From Oligoflexia bacterium (GTDB lineage Bacteria > Bdellovibrionota_C > UBA2361 > JBGSMV01), in contig JAIBBU010000022.1 in NCBI GenBank assembly GCA_019694515.1, forward strand, positions 1 to 50,262: a stretch of DNA of 50,262 nt. The letters run 5' to 3'. This document shows, in pieces, positions 21,074-30,846 of the stretch (its first letter is position 1; each line of letters starts with the position of its first letter). The notes beneath the pieces are model-generated. The model ran no database searches. It was not told the DNA's origin and saw only the letters and a program-made list of their open reading frames with translations. The position numbers and the translations under genes were made by a program.

Positions 21074-22711
21074 CTAGTGTTGGGCTACATAGACCCGCGC
21101 AGTTGGCTCGTCCAAAAAACTAAAATCTGAGATACGCCGCCAAAGCGGAGCAGCCGGGATACAGCTGGATTCTTCCGGTTGCGCGTAAATCGTAATCTCG
21201 CCGTCGGCCGCGGGAGGACAGGGTACGCGCAGTTCGCGTTGCTCCACATGCGGTAGGTAGTAATGCAGCTGATCACCCAGGGAAGCGAAATTCTCATGAA
21301 TTTCGCGCGCGATGTAGACCACACCATGATCCACCTCCGGCTGCAATCCGATCTGGGCCTCGACATGCTGAATGAAGGCCAGATGCCGTGAGAACTCACG
21401 AGTGTTGAGATGAATCATGAATTGATAGGCCATCTTCTCTCCCACATAGCTGCTTTGAAAAAGCACCCCAGTCATGAAGAGTAGGAGCGCGAGCGTTATG
21501 GGCACGGCGCGCCGCGGTGCGAGCGGTTCCAGACACAGCACCAGCAGCATCATCAAAATCGGACAGATTACGATCGCCCGGTGCAACCGGAATTGCACGA
21601 CATAAGTCGCATAGCCTTGACTGCAGAGCGCCAAGCCAAAGGTTGCAATAATCCACAGAGTGCAAAGCAGCGTTAGAGCGCGCAGCCGTTTGGTGAAGAT
21701 CCCCGCCAAGGGCAGCACCACCAGCAATGCCAAGCTGATATAGCTCATCACCCGTACGTCCGCGCCTCCCGTCAGAAGCACCCAAAATCCTTCCCGCAGA
21801 TCTTCTATCAGCTTGGCGGGCCCTGTGCCCGGCTCATGCGAGAGAAATCTTACGTCCTCTCGAAACACGAAGGTTAAGGCTGCGTCAATCAGCACCAGCA
21901 GCAGCGTGGTGCCGAGCTGCCAGCAAGGGAGGCGCTTGGCCCTTGCGCGCAACAGCTCGCACCCCAGCAGGACGAGTGCCAAGCCCAACAAGGCCAGCCC
22001 GGTTGTATAAGTATAGGCCAGCTCTAGCAGCACTACAGCGATTAGGCTTAGTTCAAGCTCACGCCGGAATTCCAGGTAAATGAATCCCAGGCCGACCAGC
22101 GCCAACCCCAATGCAAATGGGTGCGCGCTCTGTTCGTACATCATCGTAAAGTGCGTAATGTAGAAAAAGTGTAAGGGCAGCGTTAAAGCTGCGCATAGGA
22201 TCCAAGACCCGCCGGGGCGCGCGCGCAAATGGGTGGCCGTCCCTGCGGCAAATATCAGATATCCAATCAGCAGCGGCAGCGCACCCCCAAAATTCAGTGC
22301 AAAATGATTTCGCCCCAGAAGTAACGAAGGCAGAGCAGCCAGCGCGTACCCACGCGCGGGATAACCGAGAAAGCAGTTCTTCTGAAAAGCCGACCCTAGA
22401 TCCTGCAATCGCTCCAGTCCGCACGCGATCTGATTGGCGGTTTCGTGGCTGGCACTATAGGGCTGCGTGAGAAAGAAACAGATAAAGCCGAGATGGTAGA
22501 GCAGCATAAATACTGCTGCTGCATGGCCCGTGCTAAGTCGCTCTCTAAAAATCCAGGAAACGGAAATAATTGCGTACAGAATGACAGCAACTAGCAGTAT
22601 CAACCAAACGACTTCGGCCAAGAGAGGCCAGGAGAGTGAGACGATCGGTGCCAGGTCCAGAATGACCTCAAGGGCAACTAAGGCCAGCAGTCCCCGCGCG
22701 ATGGAATTCAT
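21074..22711 (-). CDS. Polytopic membrane protein, possibly GT-C-like
   Basis: 545 aa with about a dozen hydrophobic segments and a ~90-residue soluble C-terminal tail containing three Cys. The loop after the early helices (SASHETANQIACGLERLQDL) holds acidic residues but no classical DD/DE motif, so glycosyltransferase activity is only a guess from overall topology and its neighbour. It starts 10 nt after the end of the 639-aa gene, so the two form an operon and probably act together in envelope or polysaccharide assembly. Confidence 0.5.
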   Translation of the reverse strand: MNSIARGLLALVALEVILDLAPIVSLSWPLLAEVVWLILLVAVILYAIISVSWIFRERLSTGHAAAVFMLLYHLGFICFFLTQPYSASHETANQIACGLERLQDLGSAFQKNCFLGYPARGYALAALPSLLLGRNHFALNFGGALPLLIGYLIFAAGTATHLRARPGGSWILCAALTLPLHFFYITHFTMMYEQSAHPFALGLALVGLGFIYLEFRRELELSLIAVVLLELAYTYTTGLALLGLALVLLGCELLRARAKRLPCWQLGTTLLLVLIDAALTFVFREDVRFLSHEPGTGPAKLIEDLREGFWVLLTGGADVRVMSYISLALLVVLPLAGIFTKRLRALTLLCTLWIIATFGLALCSQGYATYVVQFRLHRAIVICPILMMLLVLCLEPLAPRRAVPITLALLLFMTGVLFQSSYVGEKMAYQFMIHLNTREFSRHLAFIQHVEAQIGLQPEVDHGVVYIAREIHENFASLGDQLHYYLPHVEQRELRVPCPPAADGEITIYAQPEESSCIPAAPLWRRISDFSFLDEPTARVYVAQH

Positions 22712-22721
22712 AGCTTAGAGT

Positions 22722-24641
22722 CTAGGGTATCAAATTATTTTGCGCATTACTCAGATCCGTACTGTGCGTTCCGAATTTAAGAATTACCAATTCACCTTCT
22801 GCTGGTGGGGCACTCCAAATTTCCTTGCTGCTAGCAAAACCCCTTTCCAGAAGGATCTGCTGCACCCGATCGGCATCACCAAGCGCCATTACAAGTAATT
22901 CATCTTTATAGAAGGTGATTGAATTCAGATCGGCGAGGCCGCAGGAGCGGCCATTAATATGCTGGGCAAAAAACTGATAACGCCGATCGTCCCAGGAAAA
23001 ATCATTGCCCACCAGCATCGCTCTGGACCCGGGCGCCAGAGTCTCTAGATAGCGCCAACTACGAGAGAAACCGTCAGCACGTGTCGACGCAATCTGCACA
23101 TATTGCTTCCAGGTCGCAGTTGTATGCCAGGCTAGTCCGGCAAGTAGAAGACCGAGAACTGCGTGGCGCCGAAAGCCTCGCGGAGCGCCGGTCAGCAGCA
23201 AACCCGCGCCCTGTGCCGCTAGCAGGAAGTAGGCCGGTAAAGCTGCTGCAAGATGTGGCCAATAGGGCGGGTCCAGAGTGAGCACTCCACCCAGAAGATT
23301 CACCAGCACTATCCACATCACCAAGGCTAGCTTTGCGGGCTGGCGGGCGTGCATGATGGCCGCTCCAAGCCCCAAGAGCATCAACCAGCGCGTCATTATT
23401 TCGAGCTGGGGCAGCGGAAAGCCGGCATGTGGACTGGTGTCCTGAAGATATACCGCCCCTAGGAACGATCTGCGAACTTGTTCCGCAAGCATGTAGAAAA
23501 ATGATTTTGTTTCGTATGCGCCCATCAAATGTTTCTGGGCATCGGCACTAAAAATCGTGACTGAATTCGCGCGTCCGACAAAATCCTCGAGGTTTGAAAG
23601 TGCAATCACTAGATTGGGTCCCCAACCCAGCACCACCCCGGCAAAAAAATAGCCCAACGCAGCCAGTGTCAATCGCCCCCGGCCTTCATGCGTCAGAGCT
23701 TTAGCTACGATCAAGAGCGGGGCCAGAATCAGCCCGACCCGGGCGGAGTCGTAAACCACCAACCCGATGCCGCCTATCCATCCACTGAGCAGCAACAATT
23801 CGGGACGTCCCGCTTTCAACCATGCAATCAGTAGCCCGATTTCGAGGCACAAAACGATCGCTGCAGGTTCAATGTACAGAGTGCGGCTAAAATGGATGTG
23901 CGCCAGGTTGGTTGCGCAAAAAAATGCTGCGATTATTCCCGCTTGCCGGCCGCTACTGCTGCGCGCTAAGAACCAAACTGCGAGTGTGCCCAGCCATCCC
24001 ACGGTTGCCATCCCGATCGCCAAGCCGCGCAGATTCACTCCAAAGAGCGACATCCCCAAAGCCCATAGTCTTAGGCACGGTACACTGATACTGCCCCAAC
24101 GGACGCCAAGCCAGTCGGGATCGACCCCGGTGAGGAGATCTTTGGACATCAATCCAACGGAAGCTACATCTCCGTCAAAGCTAAAGGGCAGCGCCGGCAA
24201 ATTCCAAAATCGAAAGTATGCTGCCACTGCGAGAATGGCGAATAGCGCAGCCGATTCGTACCAGGTCATTTTCAATTGCGAGCTTTTCACCGCGGGCAGC
24301 GCCAGGACACCAGCGGAAACAATTGATAGTGTCCACAAGAAAAATGGCGCGAATTGAAAAGGGGCTGCCACTTGCGCCCCAAGCGCCGCGGCCCATAACC
24401 CGAGAGGCACGCACCAGCGTTTGGGATATTGCAGAGTGCGGTCAAGAGTAACCGGGGCGTCAGGCTCGGCCGAGCTCTTGCAGTTGCGGCCGCTAAGCGC
24501 GCCGAAAACAATAAGTAAAATTACAATCGTTACTGTAGAGGCCCAGGCCAGTAACGCTGAACCGGATAGCAGGGCAGGGGCTGGTGCGGTGCCCAATCCC
24601 GTAAGTAACACCAGAACAATAACGGCCAGGATAGTGGACAC
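22722..24641 (-). CDS. GT39/PMT-like glycosyltransferase membrane protein
   Basis: 639 aa, start GTG, with about twelve hydrophobic segments. After the fourth the sequence reads YFRFWNLPALPFSFDGDVAS (Asp156, Asp158), matching the R-F/L-x(n)-P...D-E/D-A pattern in the first large loop of ArnT/PMT (GT39) enzymes, which use polyprenyl-phosphate sugars. The C-terminal ~110 residues are soluble. It is the first gene of a minus-strand pair with 21074-22711. No Shine-Dalgarno is visible upstream of the GTG, so the start is uncertain. The acceptor is unknown (lipid A, protein or wall polymer). Confidence 0.68.
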   Translation of the reverse strand: MSTILAVIVLVLLTGLGTAPAPALLSGSALLAWASTVTIVILLIVFGALSGRNCKSSAEPDAPVTLDRTLQYPKRWCVPLGLWAAALGAQVAAPFQFAPFFLWTLSIVSAGVLALPAVKSSQLKMTWYESAALFAILAVAAYFRFWNLPALPFSFDGDVASVGLMSKDLLTGVDPDWLGVRWGSISVPCLRLWALGMSLFGVNLRGLAIGMATVGWLGTLAVWFLARSSSGRQAGIIAAFFCATNLAHIHFSRTLYIEPAAIVLCLEIGLLIAWLKAGRPELLLLSGWIGGIGLVVYDSARVGLILAPLLIVAKALTHEGRGRLTLAALGYFFAGVVLGWGPNLVIALSNLEDFVGRANSVTIFSADAQKHLMGAYETKSFFYMLAEQVRRSFLGAVYLQDTSPHAGFPLPQLEIMTRWLMLLGLGAAIMHARQPAKLALVMWIVLVNLLGGVLTLDPPYWPHLAAALPAYFLLAAQGAGLLLTGAPRGFRRHAVLGLLLAGLAWHTTATWKQYVQIASTRADGFSRSWRYLETLAPGSRAMLVGNDFSWDDRRYQFFAQHINGRSCGLADLNSITFYKDELLVMALGDADRVQQILLERGFASSKEIWSAPPAEGELVILKFGTHSTDLSNAQNNLIP

Positions 24642-24851
24642 GGAGGATCAGTAAATTTGGTACGTTCAGCTTATATACAGCACCGATGATCCTTCGCTAA
24701 CAAGCCCCGATTGTGGGATTTTGAGTCCGATTATGTGGAATCTTACCATGGTCGCAGGGGGGCGCCGGCGAATTTGGCTACGCAGCAGTGATTTCAAGAA
24801 CTTATCCTGGTGTACGGCGCCGTTCGACCTCGCTCGCGATGGCCGCTTTGT

Positions 24852-24881
24852 TTGACATTTCGGATAGATAGATGCTAAAAA
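24852..24881 (+). promoter_or_regulatory. Candidate promoter of the str operon
   Basis: A perfect TTGACA (24852-24857) is followed after 18 bp by TAAAAA (24876-24881; four of six to TATAAT). Transcription would begin near 24888, about 310 nt before rpsL. It is the only good -35 box in the interval. Confidence 0.5.
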
Positions 24882-24908
24882 ATCGCACTCTTTAGGTGCA
24901 GATGTGCC

Positions 24909-24977
24909 CTCTCCCCTTTTTGAGCGGTTGGCTGTGCGTGCAGCTAATGCTGTCAGTCGCGCTCAAAAAGGGGAGAG
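24909..24977 (+). repeat. 18-bp perfect inverted repeat in the str leader
   Basis: ctctcccctttttgagcg (24909-24926) and cgctcaaaaaggggagag (24960-24977) are exact reverse complements with a 33-nt loop. In RNA this forms a very stable stem about 20 nt after the predicted transcription start. It has the same design as the 19-bp repeat with 35-nt loop at 2367-2439, though the sequences differ. Confidence 0.9.
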
Positions 24978-25198
24978 AGAAGATGCAAGGTTTCTTTCCT
25001 GGAGAAACAACCATCTCGGTGATCTGAAACTTTTGAGTGCTGCCCAGAGATTACAGCCGAGGTGCTTCGCGGCGCTTCCGGCCAAGCGAATTCTCATCCA
25101 GGAAATGCAGCGAGATTTATTTTGAATTGTTACACCGCCCGGCGTGTGTTTTGCGTCTGGCTGGTGGAACATTACGGACGTTTTGTACCGAGAGGGAT

Positions 25199-25573
25199 AT
25201 GCCCACAATTAATCAGTTAGTGCGGAGCCGCAGACGTAAGCGCGTTGCTAAGTCTAAGTCACCGGCTCTAGTAGGATGCCCGCAGAAGCGCGGAGTGTGC
25301 ACCCGTGTTTACACCCAGACTCCTAAGAAGCCCAACTCGGCTCTTCGCAAGGTCGCGCGTGTGCGTCTGACCACGGGGATGGAGGTCACGAGTTACATTC
25401 CGGGCGTCGGACATAATTTGCAGGAGCACTCGGTAGTTTTGATTCGTGGGGGCCGCGTTAAAGATCTTCCCGGTGTGAGATATCACATCATCCGCGGCAA
25501 GCTCGAGGCCCATGGCGTTGCTGACCGCAAGAAGAGCCGTTCCAAGTACGGAACCAAGCGGCCTAAGACCTAA
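25199..25573 (+). CDS. rpsL: 30S ribosomal protein S12
   Basis: 124 aa, standard. S12 lies at the decoding centre and governs accuracy. The streptomycin-relevant segments [18 protein letters not shown] and [20 protein letters not shown] are present with wild-type lysines (K42/K43 and K87/88 equivalents). ATG 25199 follows gagagg; upstream in-frame codons lack S12 homology. It is the first gene of rpsL-rpsG-fusA-tuf. Confidence 0.98.
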   Translation: MPTINQLVRSRRRKRVAKSKSPALVGCPQKRGVCTRVYTQTPKKPNSALRKVARVRLTTGMEVTSYIPGVGHNLQEHSVVLIRGGRVKDLPGVRYHIIRGKLEAHGVADRKKSRSKYGTKRPKT

Positions 25574-25602
25574 GCAAAAAGTTTTATTTCTGGGGACTAA
25601 GT

Positions 25603-26073
25603 ATGTCGCGTAAGAAAAGAGATTTTACCCGCCCGATTCTGCCGGATCCGAAATATGGCGATCACGGTGTCGCTAAGGCCATCAACATCATGATGATCAG
25701 CGGCAAGAAGGGTGTGGCTGAAAAGGCTTTGTACGGTGCGCTTGAACGCGTAGAGCAGAAACTCGGCGAAAAAGCCCTCGATTGTTTCTATAAAGCGCTA
25801 GCAAATGTGCGTCCTGCTGTTGAAGTCCGCTCACGTCGTGTCGGTGGTGCGACCTATCAGGTTCCGACCGAGGTTCGTGCGCAGCGTTCACAAGCCTTGG
25901 CTCTGCGTTGGATTACCGATGCGGCCCGTTCTAGAGGCGAGCGCACTCTCGCTGATAAATTGGCAGCCGAATTAATGGACGCGATCAGCAATCGCGGTTC
26001 AGCGGTTAAGAAGAGAGAGGATACCCACAGAATGGCCGAAGCCAACAAGGCTTTCGCGCACTTCAAGTGGTAA
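25603..26073 (+). CDS. rpsG: 30S ribosomal protein S7
   Basis: 156 aa, standard. S7 nucleates the 30S head and contacts E-site tRNA. Signatures: [19 protein letters not shown] at the N terminus; [20 protein letters not shown] in the middle; and [15 protein letters not shown] at the end. It is normally followed directly by fusA; here a 252-bp repeat block is interposed. Confidence 0.98.
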   Translation: MSRKKRDFTRPILPDPKYGDHGVAKAINIMMISGKKGVAEKALYGALERVEQKLGEKALDCFYKALANVRPAVEVRSRRVGGATYQVPTEVRAQRSQALALRWITDAARSRGERTLADKLAAELMDAISNRGSAVKKREDTHRMAEANKAFAHFKW

Positions 26074-26107
26074 GAGTCTAAATTTCAGATAGTTTGAATT
26101 AGTTTTT

Positions 26108-26359
26108 ATGGCCAAAGTTGATCTTACAAAGACGCGCAATATCGGCATCATGGCGCGATTTTGCCCGCTCGGCGCTTGGGCCCACGGGCTGCGCCCTTCT
26201 TTTCCGCTCGGCGCTCGTGCCCACGGGCTGCGCCCTTCTTTTCCGCTCGGCGCTCGTGCCCACGGGCTGCGCCCTTCTTTTCCGCTCGGCGCTCGTGCCC
26301 ACGGGCTGCGCCCTTTGCGCCATGCTGATGCAGTTGTTGTCCTGGGAGGAGTGATTTAA
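26108..26359 (+). pseudogene. Duplicated fusA 5' end fused to tandem-repeat peptide (83 codons)
   Basis: The ATG opens with the first 16 codons of EF-G ([16 protein letters not shown]), then departs into a 13-residue repeat (FPLGARAHGLRPS) and stops at TAA 26357-26359, abutting the fusA GTG. The 49-bp duplicated part differs from fusA only at ATG/GTG and GCC/GCT. No Shine-Dalgarno precedes this ATG (only gaattagttttt). All three forward frames and the reverse frames are open because the repeat is 39 bp, so this is better read as a duplication remnant than a selected gene, although a leader-peptide role is possible. Confidence 0.7.
26166..26315 (+). repeat. Four 39-bp tandem repeats between rpsG and fusA
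   Basis: Units start at 26166, 26205, 26244 and 26283 (the last 33 bp long). The core is cgctcggcgctcgtgcccac, then gggctgcgcccttctttt with a final c. Unit 1 differs from the rest (cttgggcccac for ctcgtgcccac). Each unit contains a gccc-ac-gggc palindrome. Confidence 0.95.
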
Positions 26360-26362
26360 GTG
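26343..26362 (+). promoter_or_regulatory. fusA ribosome binding site overlapping the upstream stop
   Basis: tgggaggagtgatttaaGTG: GGAGG is followed about 10 nt later by the GTG start of fusA, and the upstream ORF's TAA directly abuts it. The copy at 26108 lacks such a site, so the block appears to have brought, or kept, the only good ribosome binding site next to the functional fusA. Confidence 0.7.
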
Positions 26363-28459
26363 GCTAAAGTTGATCTTACAAAGACGCGCAATATCGGCAT
26401 CATGGCGCATATTGACGCCGGTAAGACTACGACTACCGAGCGCATCCTTTTTTACACCGGGATCAATTACAAGATCGGTGAAGTCCATGACGGCGCCGCC
26501 ACCATGGATTACATGGAGCTGGAGCAGGAGCGCGGCATTACTATTACCTCCGCTGCCACCACCTGTACCTGGAAAGGATCACTGGGCGACAAACCCGAGC
26601 ACAAGATCAACATCATCGATACCCCCGGCCACGTCGACTTCACGATTGAAGTAGAGCGCAGCTTGCGCGTACTGGACGGCGCGGTTGCTGTGTTCGACGG
26701 TGTAAACGGCGTAGAACCGCAATCCGAAACCGTCTGGCGCCAGGGCACTAAGTTCAAGGTTCCACGCTTCTGTTTCATCAACAAAATGGACCGCATCGGC
26801 GCTGATTTCGAGATGAGCGTGGCGACGATTCGCGATCGACTTGGCGCCAAGGCTGTGCCCATCCAGATCCCAATCGGAGCTGAAAGCAACTTCAAAGGTG
26901 TCGTTGACCTAGTCCAGATGAAGGCGATTGTCTTCCACGATGACACCAAAGGTTCCAAATTCTCAATCGAGGAAATTCCGGCTGACTTGGCGGATAACGC
27001 CAAAACCGCCCGTGAGTTCATGATGGATTCGATCGCCGAGTGTGATGAGGCCTTCATGGAGAAGTATCTTGGCGGGGCCAGCCTTTCGATCGACGAGATT
27101 AAGGCCGCGATTCGTGGGGCCACTATCCGCATGGATCTATTCCCCTGTATTTGCGGGAGCGCTTTCAAGAATAAGGGCGTTCAGCCGCTGCTGGATTGCG
27201 TAGTTGATTACCTGCCTTCGCCGCTGGATGTACCCTCGGTGCACGGCTCTGAGATTCGGGCCAAGAAAGAAGATGAGGGCAAACTCGAGCGCAAAGCCGA
27301 CCCCGATGCTCCTTTTTCAGCGATCGCCTTTAAGATAATCACCGATCCTTATGTCGGTGTGTTGACCTTCTTCCGGGTTTATTCCGGAACTTTGGGGCAG
27401 GGGACAACGCTGCTCAATTCGACCCGCGAGAAGAATGAGCGTATCGGCCGTATCCTCAGAGTACATGCCGACAAGCGCGAGGAAATTAAGGAGATCTCAG
27501 CGGGCGATATCGGCGCGGCGGTTGGTCTAAAGGAAACCTTTACCGGTGATACGCTGTGCGATTCTGATCATCCGATTGTGCTGGAATCGATCCATGCCCC
27601 GGCTCCGGTTATTAGTGTAGCGATTGAGCCCAAGACCAAAGCCGACGAACAGAAGATGGGTTTGAGCTTGATGAAGTTGGCCAAAGAGGATCCGTCGCTC
27701 AAGATCTCGAGCGATCAAGAGACCGGCCAGACCATCATGGCCGGTATGGGTGAGCTGCATTTGGATATTATTCAGCAGCGTCTGCAGCGCGAATTCGGCG
27801 TAGAGACTACCGTTGGCAAGCCGCAGGTGGCCTACCGTGAAACCATCACCGGCAAGGTTGAGCATGAAGTTAAATACGCCAAGCAGACCGGCGGTCGCGG
27901 ACAATTCGGCCATGTATTCTTACGGGTCGAGCCGCTGCCCCCTGGTTCCGGCGTGGAATTTGTCGATGAAGTTAAGGGCGGCGTCGTCCCGCGCGAATAC
28001 ATCCCTGCCGTTGAAGATGGTGTAATTGAGGCGCTGGAAGGCGGTGTAATGGCGGGCTTCCCGGTGATCGATATGCGCGTCGCGCTCTTCTACGGCAGCT
28101 ACCACGAAGTTGATTCGAGCGAAATTGCCTTCAAAATCGCTGGGTCGATGTGCGTGAAAGAAGCCTGCCGCCGCGCTGGCTTGCAGCTGCTTGAGCCGAT
28201 TATGTCAGTCGAAGTTGTATGTCCCGATGATTTTGTGAGCAACATCGTCGGAGATTTAAATCGACGGCGTGCCCGCATCATGGGCATGGAAGCGCGCGGT
28301 GGAGCGCAGACCGTCAAGGCCGAAGTGCCTTTGGCCGAAATGTTCGGCTATTCGACTGACTTGAGATCAAATTCGCAGGGCCGGGCTACCTTCACGATGG
28401 AATTCCACCATTATGATCCGGTGCCGACCCATGTAGCTCAGAGCATTGTGAGCAAATGA
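26360..28459 (+). CDS. fusA: Elongation factor G
   Basis: 699 aa, usual length. EF-G is the GTPase that drives translocation and, with RRF, ribosome recycling. The P-loop is AHIDAGKT (residues 16-23), followed by [13 protein letters not shown] (switch region), [20 protein letters not shown] (G3) and INKMDR (G4). Domain IV includes [20 protein letters not shown]. The GTG start follows GGAGG. The first 49 bp are duplicated 252 bp upstream. Confidence 0.98.
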   Translation: MAKVDLTKTRNIGIMAHIDAGKTTTTERILFYTGINYKIGEVHDGAATMDYMELEQERGITITSAATTCTWKGSLGDKPEHKINIIDTPGHVDFTIEVERSLRVLDGAVAVFDGVNGVEPQSETVWRQGTKFKVPRFCFINKMDRIGADFEMSVATIRDRLGAKAVPIQIPIGAESNFKGVVDLVQMKAIVFHDDTKGSKFSIEEIPADLADNAKTAREFMMDSIAECDEAFMEKYLGGASLSIDEIKAAIRGATIRMDLFPCICGSAFKNKGVQPLLDCVVDYLPSPLDVPSVHGSEIRAKKEDEGKLERKADPDAPFSAIAFKIITDPYVGVLTFFRVYSGTLGQGTTLLNSTREKNERIGRILRVHADKREEIKEISAGDIGAAVGLKETFTGDTLCDSDHPIVLESIHAPAPVISVAIEPKTKADEQKMGLSLMKLAKEDPSLKISSDQETGQTIMAGMGELHLDIIQQRLQREFGVETTVGKPQVAYRETITGKVEHEVKYAKQTGGRGQFGHVFLRVEPLPPGSGVEFVDEVKGGVVPREYIPAVEDGVIEALEGGVMAGFPVIDMRVALFYGSYHEVDSSEIAFKIAGSMCVKEACRRAGLQLLEPIMSVEVVCPDDFVSNIVGDLNRRRARIMGMEARGGAQTVKAEVPLAEMFGYSTDLRSNSQGRATFTMEFHHYDPVPTHVAQSIVSK

Positions 28460-28558
28460 GCTGCAGGGAGAGCCTAGCGATTTGAACTTTTTTTAATTGG
28501 ATTCGATTCGGCCGTATGGGCGGCCGGCGCGGGTCAACTAGTAAAGGGAGATAGTAAT
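28460..28558 (+). other. fusA-tuf spacer
   Basis: 99 nt with a short cggcc/ggccg hairpin around 28511-28527 and a strong agggaga ribosome binding site about 8 nt before the tuf ATG. A T-run (ttttttaatt) near 28490 precedes the hairpin rather than following it, so it is not a terminator of the usual form. I see no clear tuf promoter. Confidence 0.4.
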
Positions 28559-29755
28559 ATGTCCAAGGAAGCATTTAAGAGAAATAAGCCCCACGTGAAC
28601 GTCGGGACAATCGGTCACGTTGACCACGGGAAGACTACTCTTACAGCAGCTCTCGTTAACACCCAGGCCAAGAAGAACCTGGCGCAGTCGAAGTCCTATA
28701 AGGACATCGCTAAGGGAGGAACGGTTCGTGACGATAGCAAGACCGTTACCATCCACTCGGCCCACGTTGAATACGAGACCGACAAGCGGCACTATGCGCA
28801 CGTCGACTGTCCGGGCCATGCCGATTACGTGAAGAACATGATTACCGGAGCCGCGCAAATGGACGGCGCGATCTTGGTCGTCAGCGCTTCCGATGGTCCA
28901 ATGCCTCAAACTCGCGAGCATATTCTCCTGGCTCGCCAAGTCGGCGTTCCCAAGATCGTGGTGTTCCTCAATAAGGTGGACACGGTCGATGATCCGGAAC
29001 TTTTAGATCTCGTCGAAATGGAAGTGCGTGAGCTGCTTAACACTTACGAGTTCCCGGGCGACGACACCCCGATCATTCGCGGCAGCGCTCTTAAAGCGCT
29101 TAACGGCGAAGATACTGACATCGGCCTGAAGAGCATCGACAAGCTGCTCTCCACGATTGATGACTACATTCCGGTGCCGGAACGCGATATCGACAAGCCG
29201 TTCCTCATGCCGGTTGAAGATGTCTTCTCGATCGCCGGCCGCGGCACCGTAGCCACAGGCCGCGTTGAGCGTGGAATCGTCAAGGTCGGAGAGGAAATTG
29301 AAATCATCGGTCTCAAGGACACTACTAAGACTGTAGTAACCGGAGTCGAGATGTTCAGAAAATTGCTTGATCAAGGGCAGGCTGGTGACAACATCGGCTG
29401 TCTCTTGCGTGGTTTGAAGCGTGAAGAAGTCGAGCGCGGACAGGTATTGGCCAAGCCCGGCACGATCACTCCGCACAAGAAGTTCAAAGGCGAGGCTTAC
29501 ATCCTCAAGAAAGAGGAAGGCGGCCGTCACAAGCCGTTCTTTACAGGTTACCGTCCGCAGTTCTTCTTTAGAACCACGGACGTGACTGGCTCTATCAAGC
29601 TGCCGGATGGCGTCGAGATGGGTATGCCGGGAGATCGGATTACTCTGGATGTTGAGTTAGTGCAGCCGATCGCGATGGAGAAGCAGGTACGCTTCGCTAT
29701 TCGCGAAGGCGGCAAGACCGTCGGTTCCGGAGTGGTGACCGAGGTGGTCGAGTAG
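28559..29755 (+). CDS. tuf: Elongation factor Tu
   Basis: 398 aa. EF-Tu delivers aminoacyl-tRNA to the ribosomal A site. The P-loop is GHVDHGKT (19-26), G3 is [20 protein letters not shown], and G4 is NKVD. Domains II and III are complete, ending with [20 protein letters not shown]. It is the only tuf here: the tRNA cluster upstream of secE, where many bacteria keep a second copy, has none. Confidence 0.99.
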   Translation: MSKEAFKRNKPHVNVGTIGHVDHGKTTLTAALVNTQAKKNLAQSKSYKDIAKGGTVRDDSKTVTIHSAHVEYETDKRHYAHVDCPGHADYVKNMITGAAQMDGAILVVSASDGPMPQTREHILLARQVGVPKIVVFLNKVDTVDDPELLDLVEMEVRELLNTYEFPGDDTPIIRGSALKALNGEDTDIGLKSIDKLLSTIDDYIPVPERDIDKPFLMPVEDVFSIAGRGTVATGRVERGIVKVGEEIEIIGLKDTTKTVVTGVEMFRKLLDQGQAGDNIGCLLRGLKREEVERGQVLAKPGTITPHKKFKGEAYILKKEEGGRHKPFFTGYRPQFFFRTTDVTGSIKLPDGVEMGMPGDRITLDVELVQPIAMEKQVRFAIREGGKTVGSGVVTEVVE

Positions 29756-29786
29756 TCAATAAAGCAAATCGGTTGGAGGGCGTATA

Positions 29787-30104
29787 ATGCTCGGTGGCAG
29801 TCAAAAGATAAGAATTCGGCTTAAGGGTTACGACCATAAGCTGCTTGATACCGCTGTGACGGACATCGTTTCGACGGTGCGTCGTACCGGCGGTCGTGTT
29901 GCCGGGCCTATACCCCTGCCGACCAGAATTGAGCGTTTCACGGTGAATCGTTCAACCTTTATTGATAAGAAGTCGCGCGAGCAGTTCGAAATTCGGACGC
30001 ACAAGCGGCTGCTAGATATTCTGGAGCCGACACAGCAGACCATTGATGAGCTTGGAAAGCTTGAGCTTTCCACTGGAATCGATGTTGAAATCAAGCTGCA
30101 GTAG
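29787..30104 (+). CDS. rpsJ: 30S ribosomal protein S10
   Basis: 105 aa. S10 is part of the 30S head and, as NusE, of antitermination complexes. Typical segments: [35 protein letters not shown] and TNK-like loop [20 protein letters not shown]. ttggaggg is a strong ribosome binding site. Only 31 nt separate it from tuf, so the str and S10 operons are fused, with no room for the long S10 leader that L4 binds in E. coli. Confidence 0.98.
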   Translation: MLGGSQKIRIRLKGYDHKLLDTAVTDIVSTVRRTGGRVAGPIPLPTRIERFTVNRSTFIDKKSREQFEIRTHKRLLDILEPTQQTIDELGKLELSTGIDVEIKLQ

Positions 30105-30139
30105 TCCGGAAGGTCAAGTATTGGGAGTTGGTGAATAGC

Positions 30140-30832
30140 ATGGCGACTCAAAAGTTATATCCCGAAGGATTGCTGGGTAAGAAGCTCGGCATGACGCAGA
30201 TTTTCACTGCGGAGGGACAGAGTGTGCCGGTCACGATTATTCAGGCGGGTCCGTGTTTTGTGCTCGATGTAAAGAGCTCCGACAAGCACGGTTATTCTGC
30301 AGTGCAGCTGGGCTTCGGCACGAAGAAGCAGCAGCGCGTGAATAAGGCCGAGACAGGTGGTTTTGCCAGAGCCGGTAAAGGCGCGTTTTATCACGTTGAA
30401 GAAGTTCGATGTGACGCCGAAAAGCTGGGCTGGAATACCCTAGGGCAGGAATTGAAGGTGGGTGACATCTTCAGCGCGGGCGAGTTAGTGGACGTTTCGG
30501 GCGTTTCGATCGGCCGCGGCTTCCAAGGCGTCGTACGACGGCATGGTGTCAAAGGACAGCCCTCCACTCGCGGTACCCACGAATATCGCCGGCATATCGG
30601 TGCTATCGGTTGCCGAAAATTCCCTGGCCGTGTGTTTAAGAACCAGAGAATGCCGGGGCATATGGGTAACGCCAATGTGACGGTGCAGAATTTGGAAGTT
30701 GTGGCGGTGCGAGCCGCGGACAATGTGATCTTGGTGAAGGGTGGAATCCCGGGCCACAAGGGCGGCATGGTTGTAATTCGCCGTGCCCAGAAGGGTTACA
30801 AGCCGAAAGCTGCTGAAGCTAAGGCTGCATAG
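30140..30832 (+). CDS. rplC: 50S ribosomal protein L3
   Basis: 230 aa. L3 starts 50S assembly and its extension reaches the peptidyl transferase centre. The start [20 protein letters not shown] is canonical, and [20 protein letters not shown] and [15 protein letters not shown] lie in the central extension. ATG 30140 is chosen over TTG 30128 and GTG 30131 because ggtga sits about 6 nt upstream and the homology begins here. Confidence 0.97.
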   Translation: MATQKLYPEGLLGKKLGMTQIFTAEGQSVPVTIIQAGPCFVLDVKSSDKHGYSAVQLGFGTKKQQRVNKAETGGFARAGKGAFYHVEEVRCDAEKLGWNTLGQELKVGDIFSAGELVDVSGVSIGRGFQGVVRRHGVKGQPSTRGTHEYRRHIGAIGCRKFPGRVFKNQRMPGHMGNANVTVQNLEVVAVRAADNVILVKGGIPGHKGGMVVIRRAQKGYKPKAAEAKAA

Positions 30833-30846
30833 TCTGGAGATAAAAA

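Larger units (their letters stand above)
24642..25198 (+). other. Upstream region of the str operon
   Basis: Between the divergent GT39-like gene and rpsL I see no real gene. It holds the candidate str promoter (24852-24881) and a large inverted repeat (24909-24977) within the presumed leader. The remaining ~220 nt before rpsL have no obvious motif; the ORFs crossing it merely extend the rpsL frame upstream or lie antisense. Confidence 0.6.

Noticed and set aside
26166..26315. CRISPR-like array
   Set aside because: The units are contiguous 39-bp tandem copies without spacers.
26099..26488. 129-codon minus-strand ORF with a repeated basic peptide, opposite the fusA duplication
   Set aside because: The 39-bp repeat leaves all frames open; it lies antisense to the fusA start and lacks a ribosome binding site.
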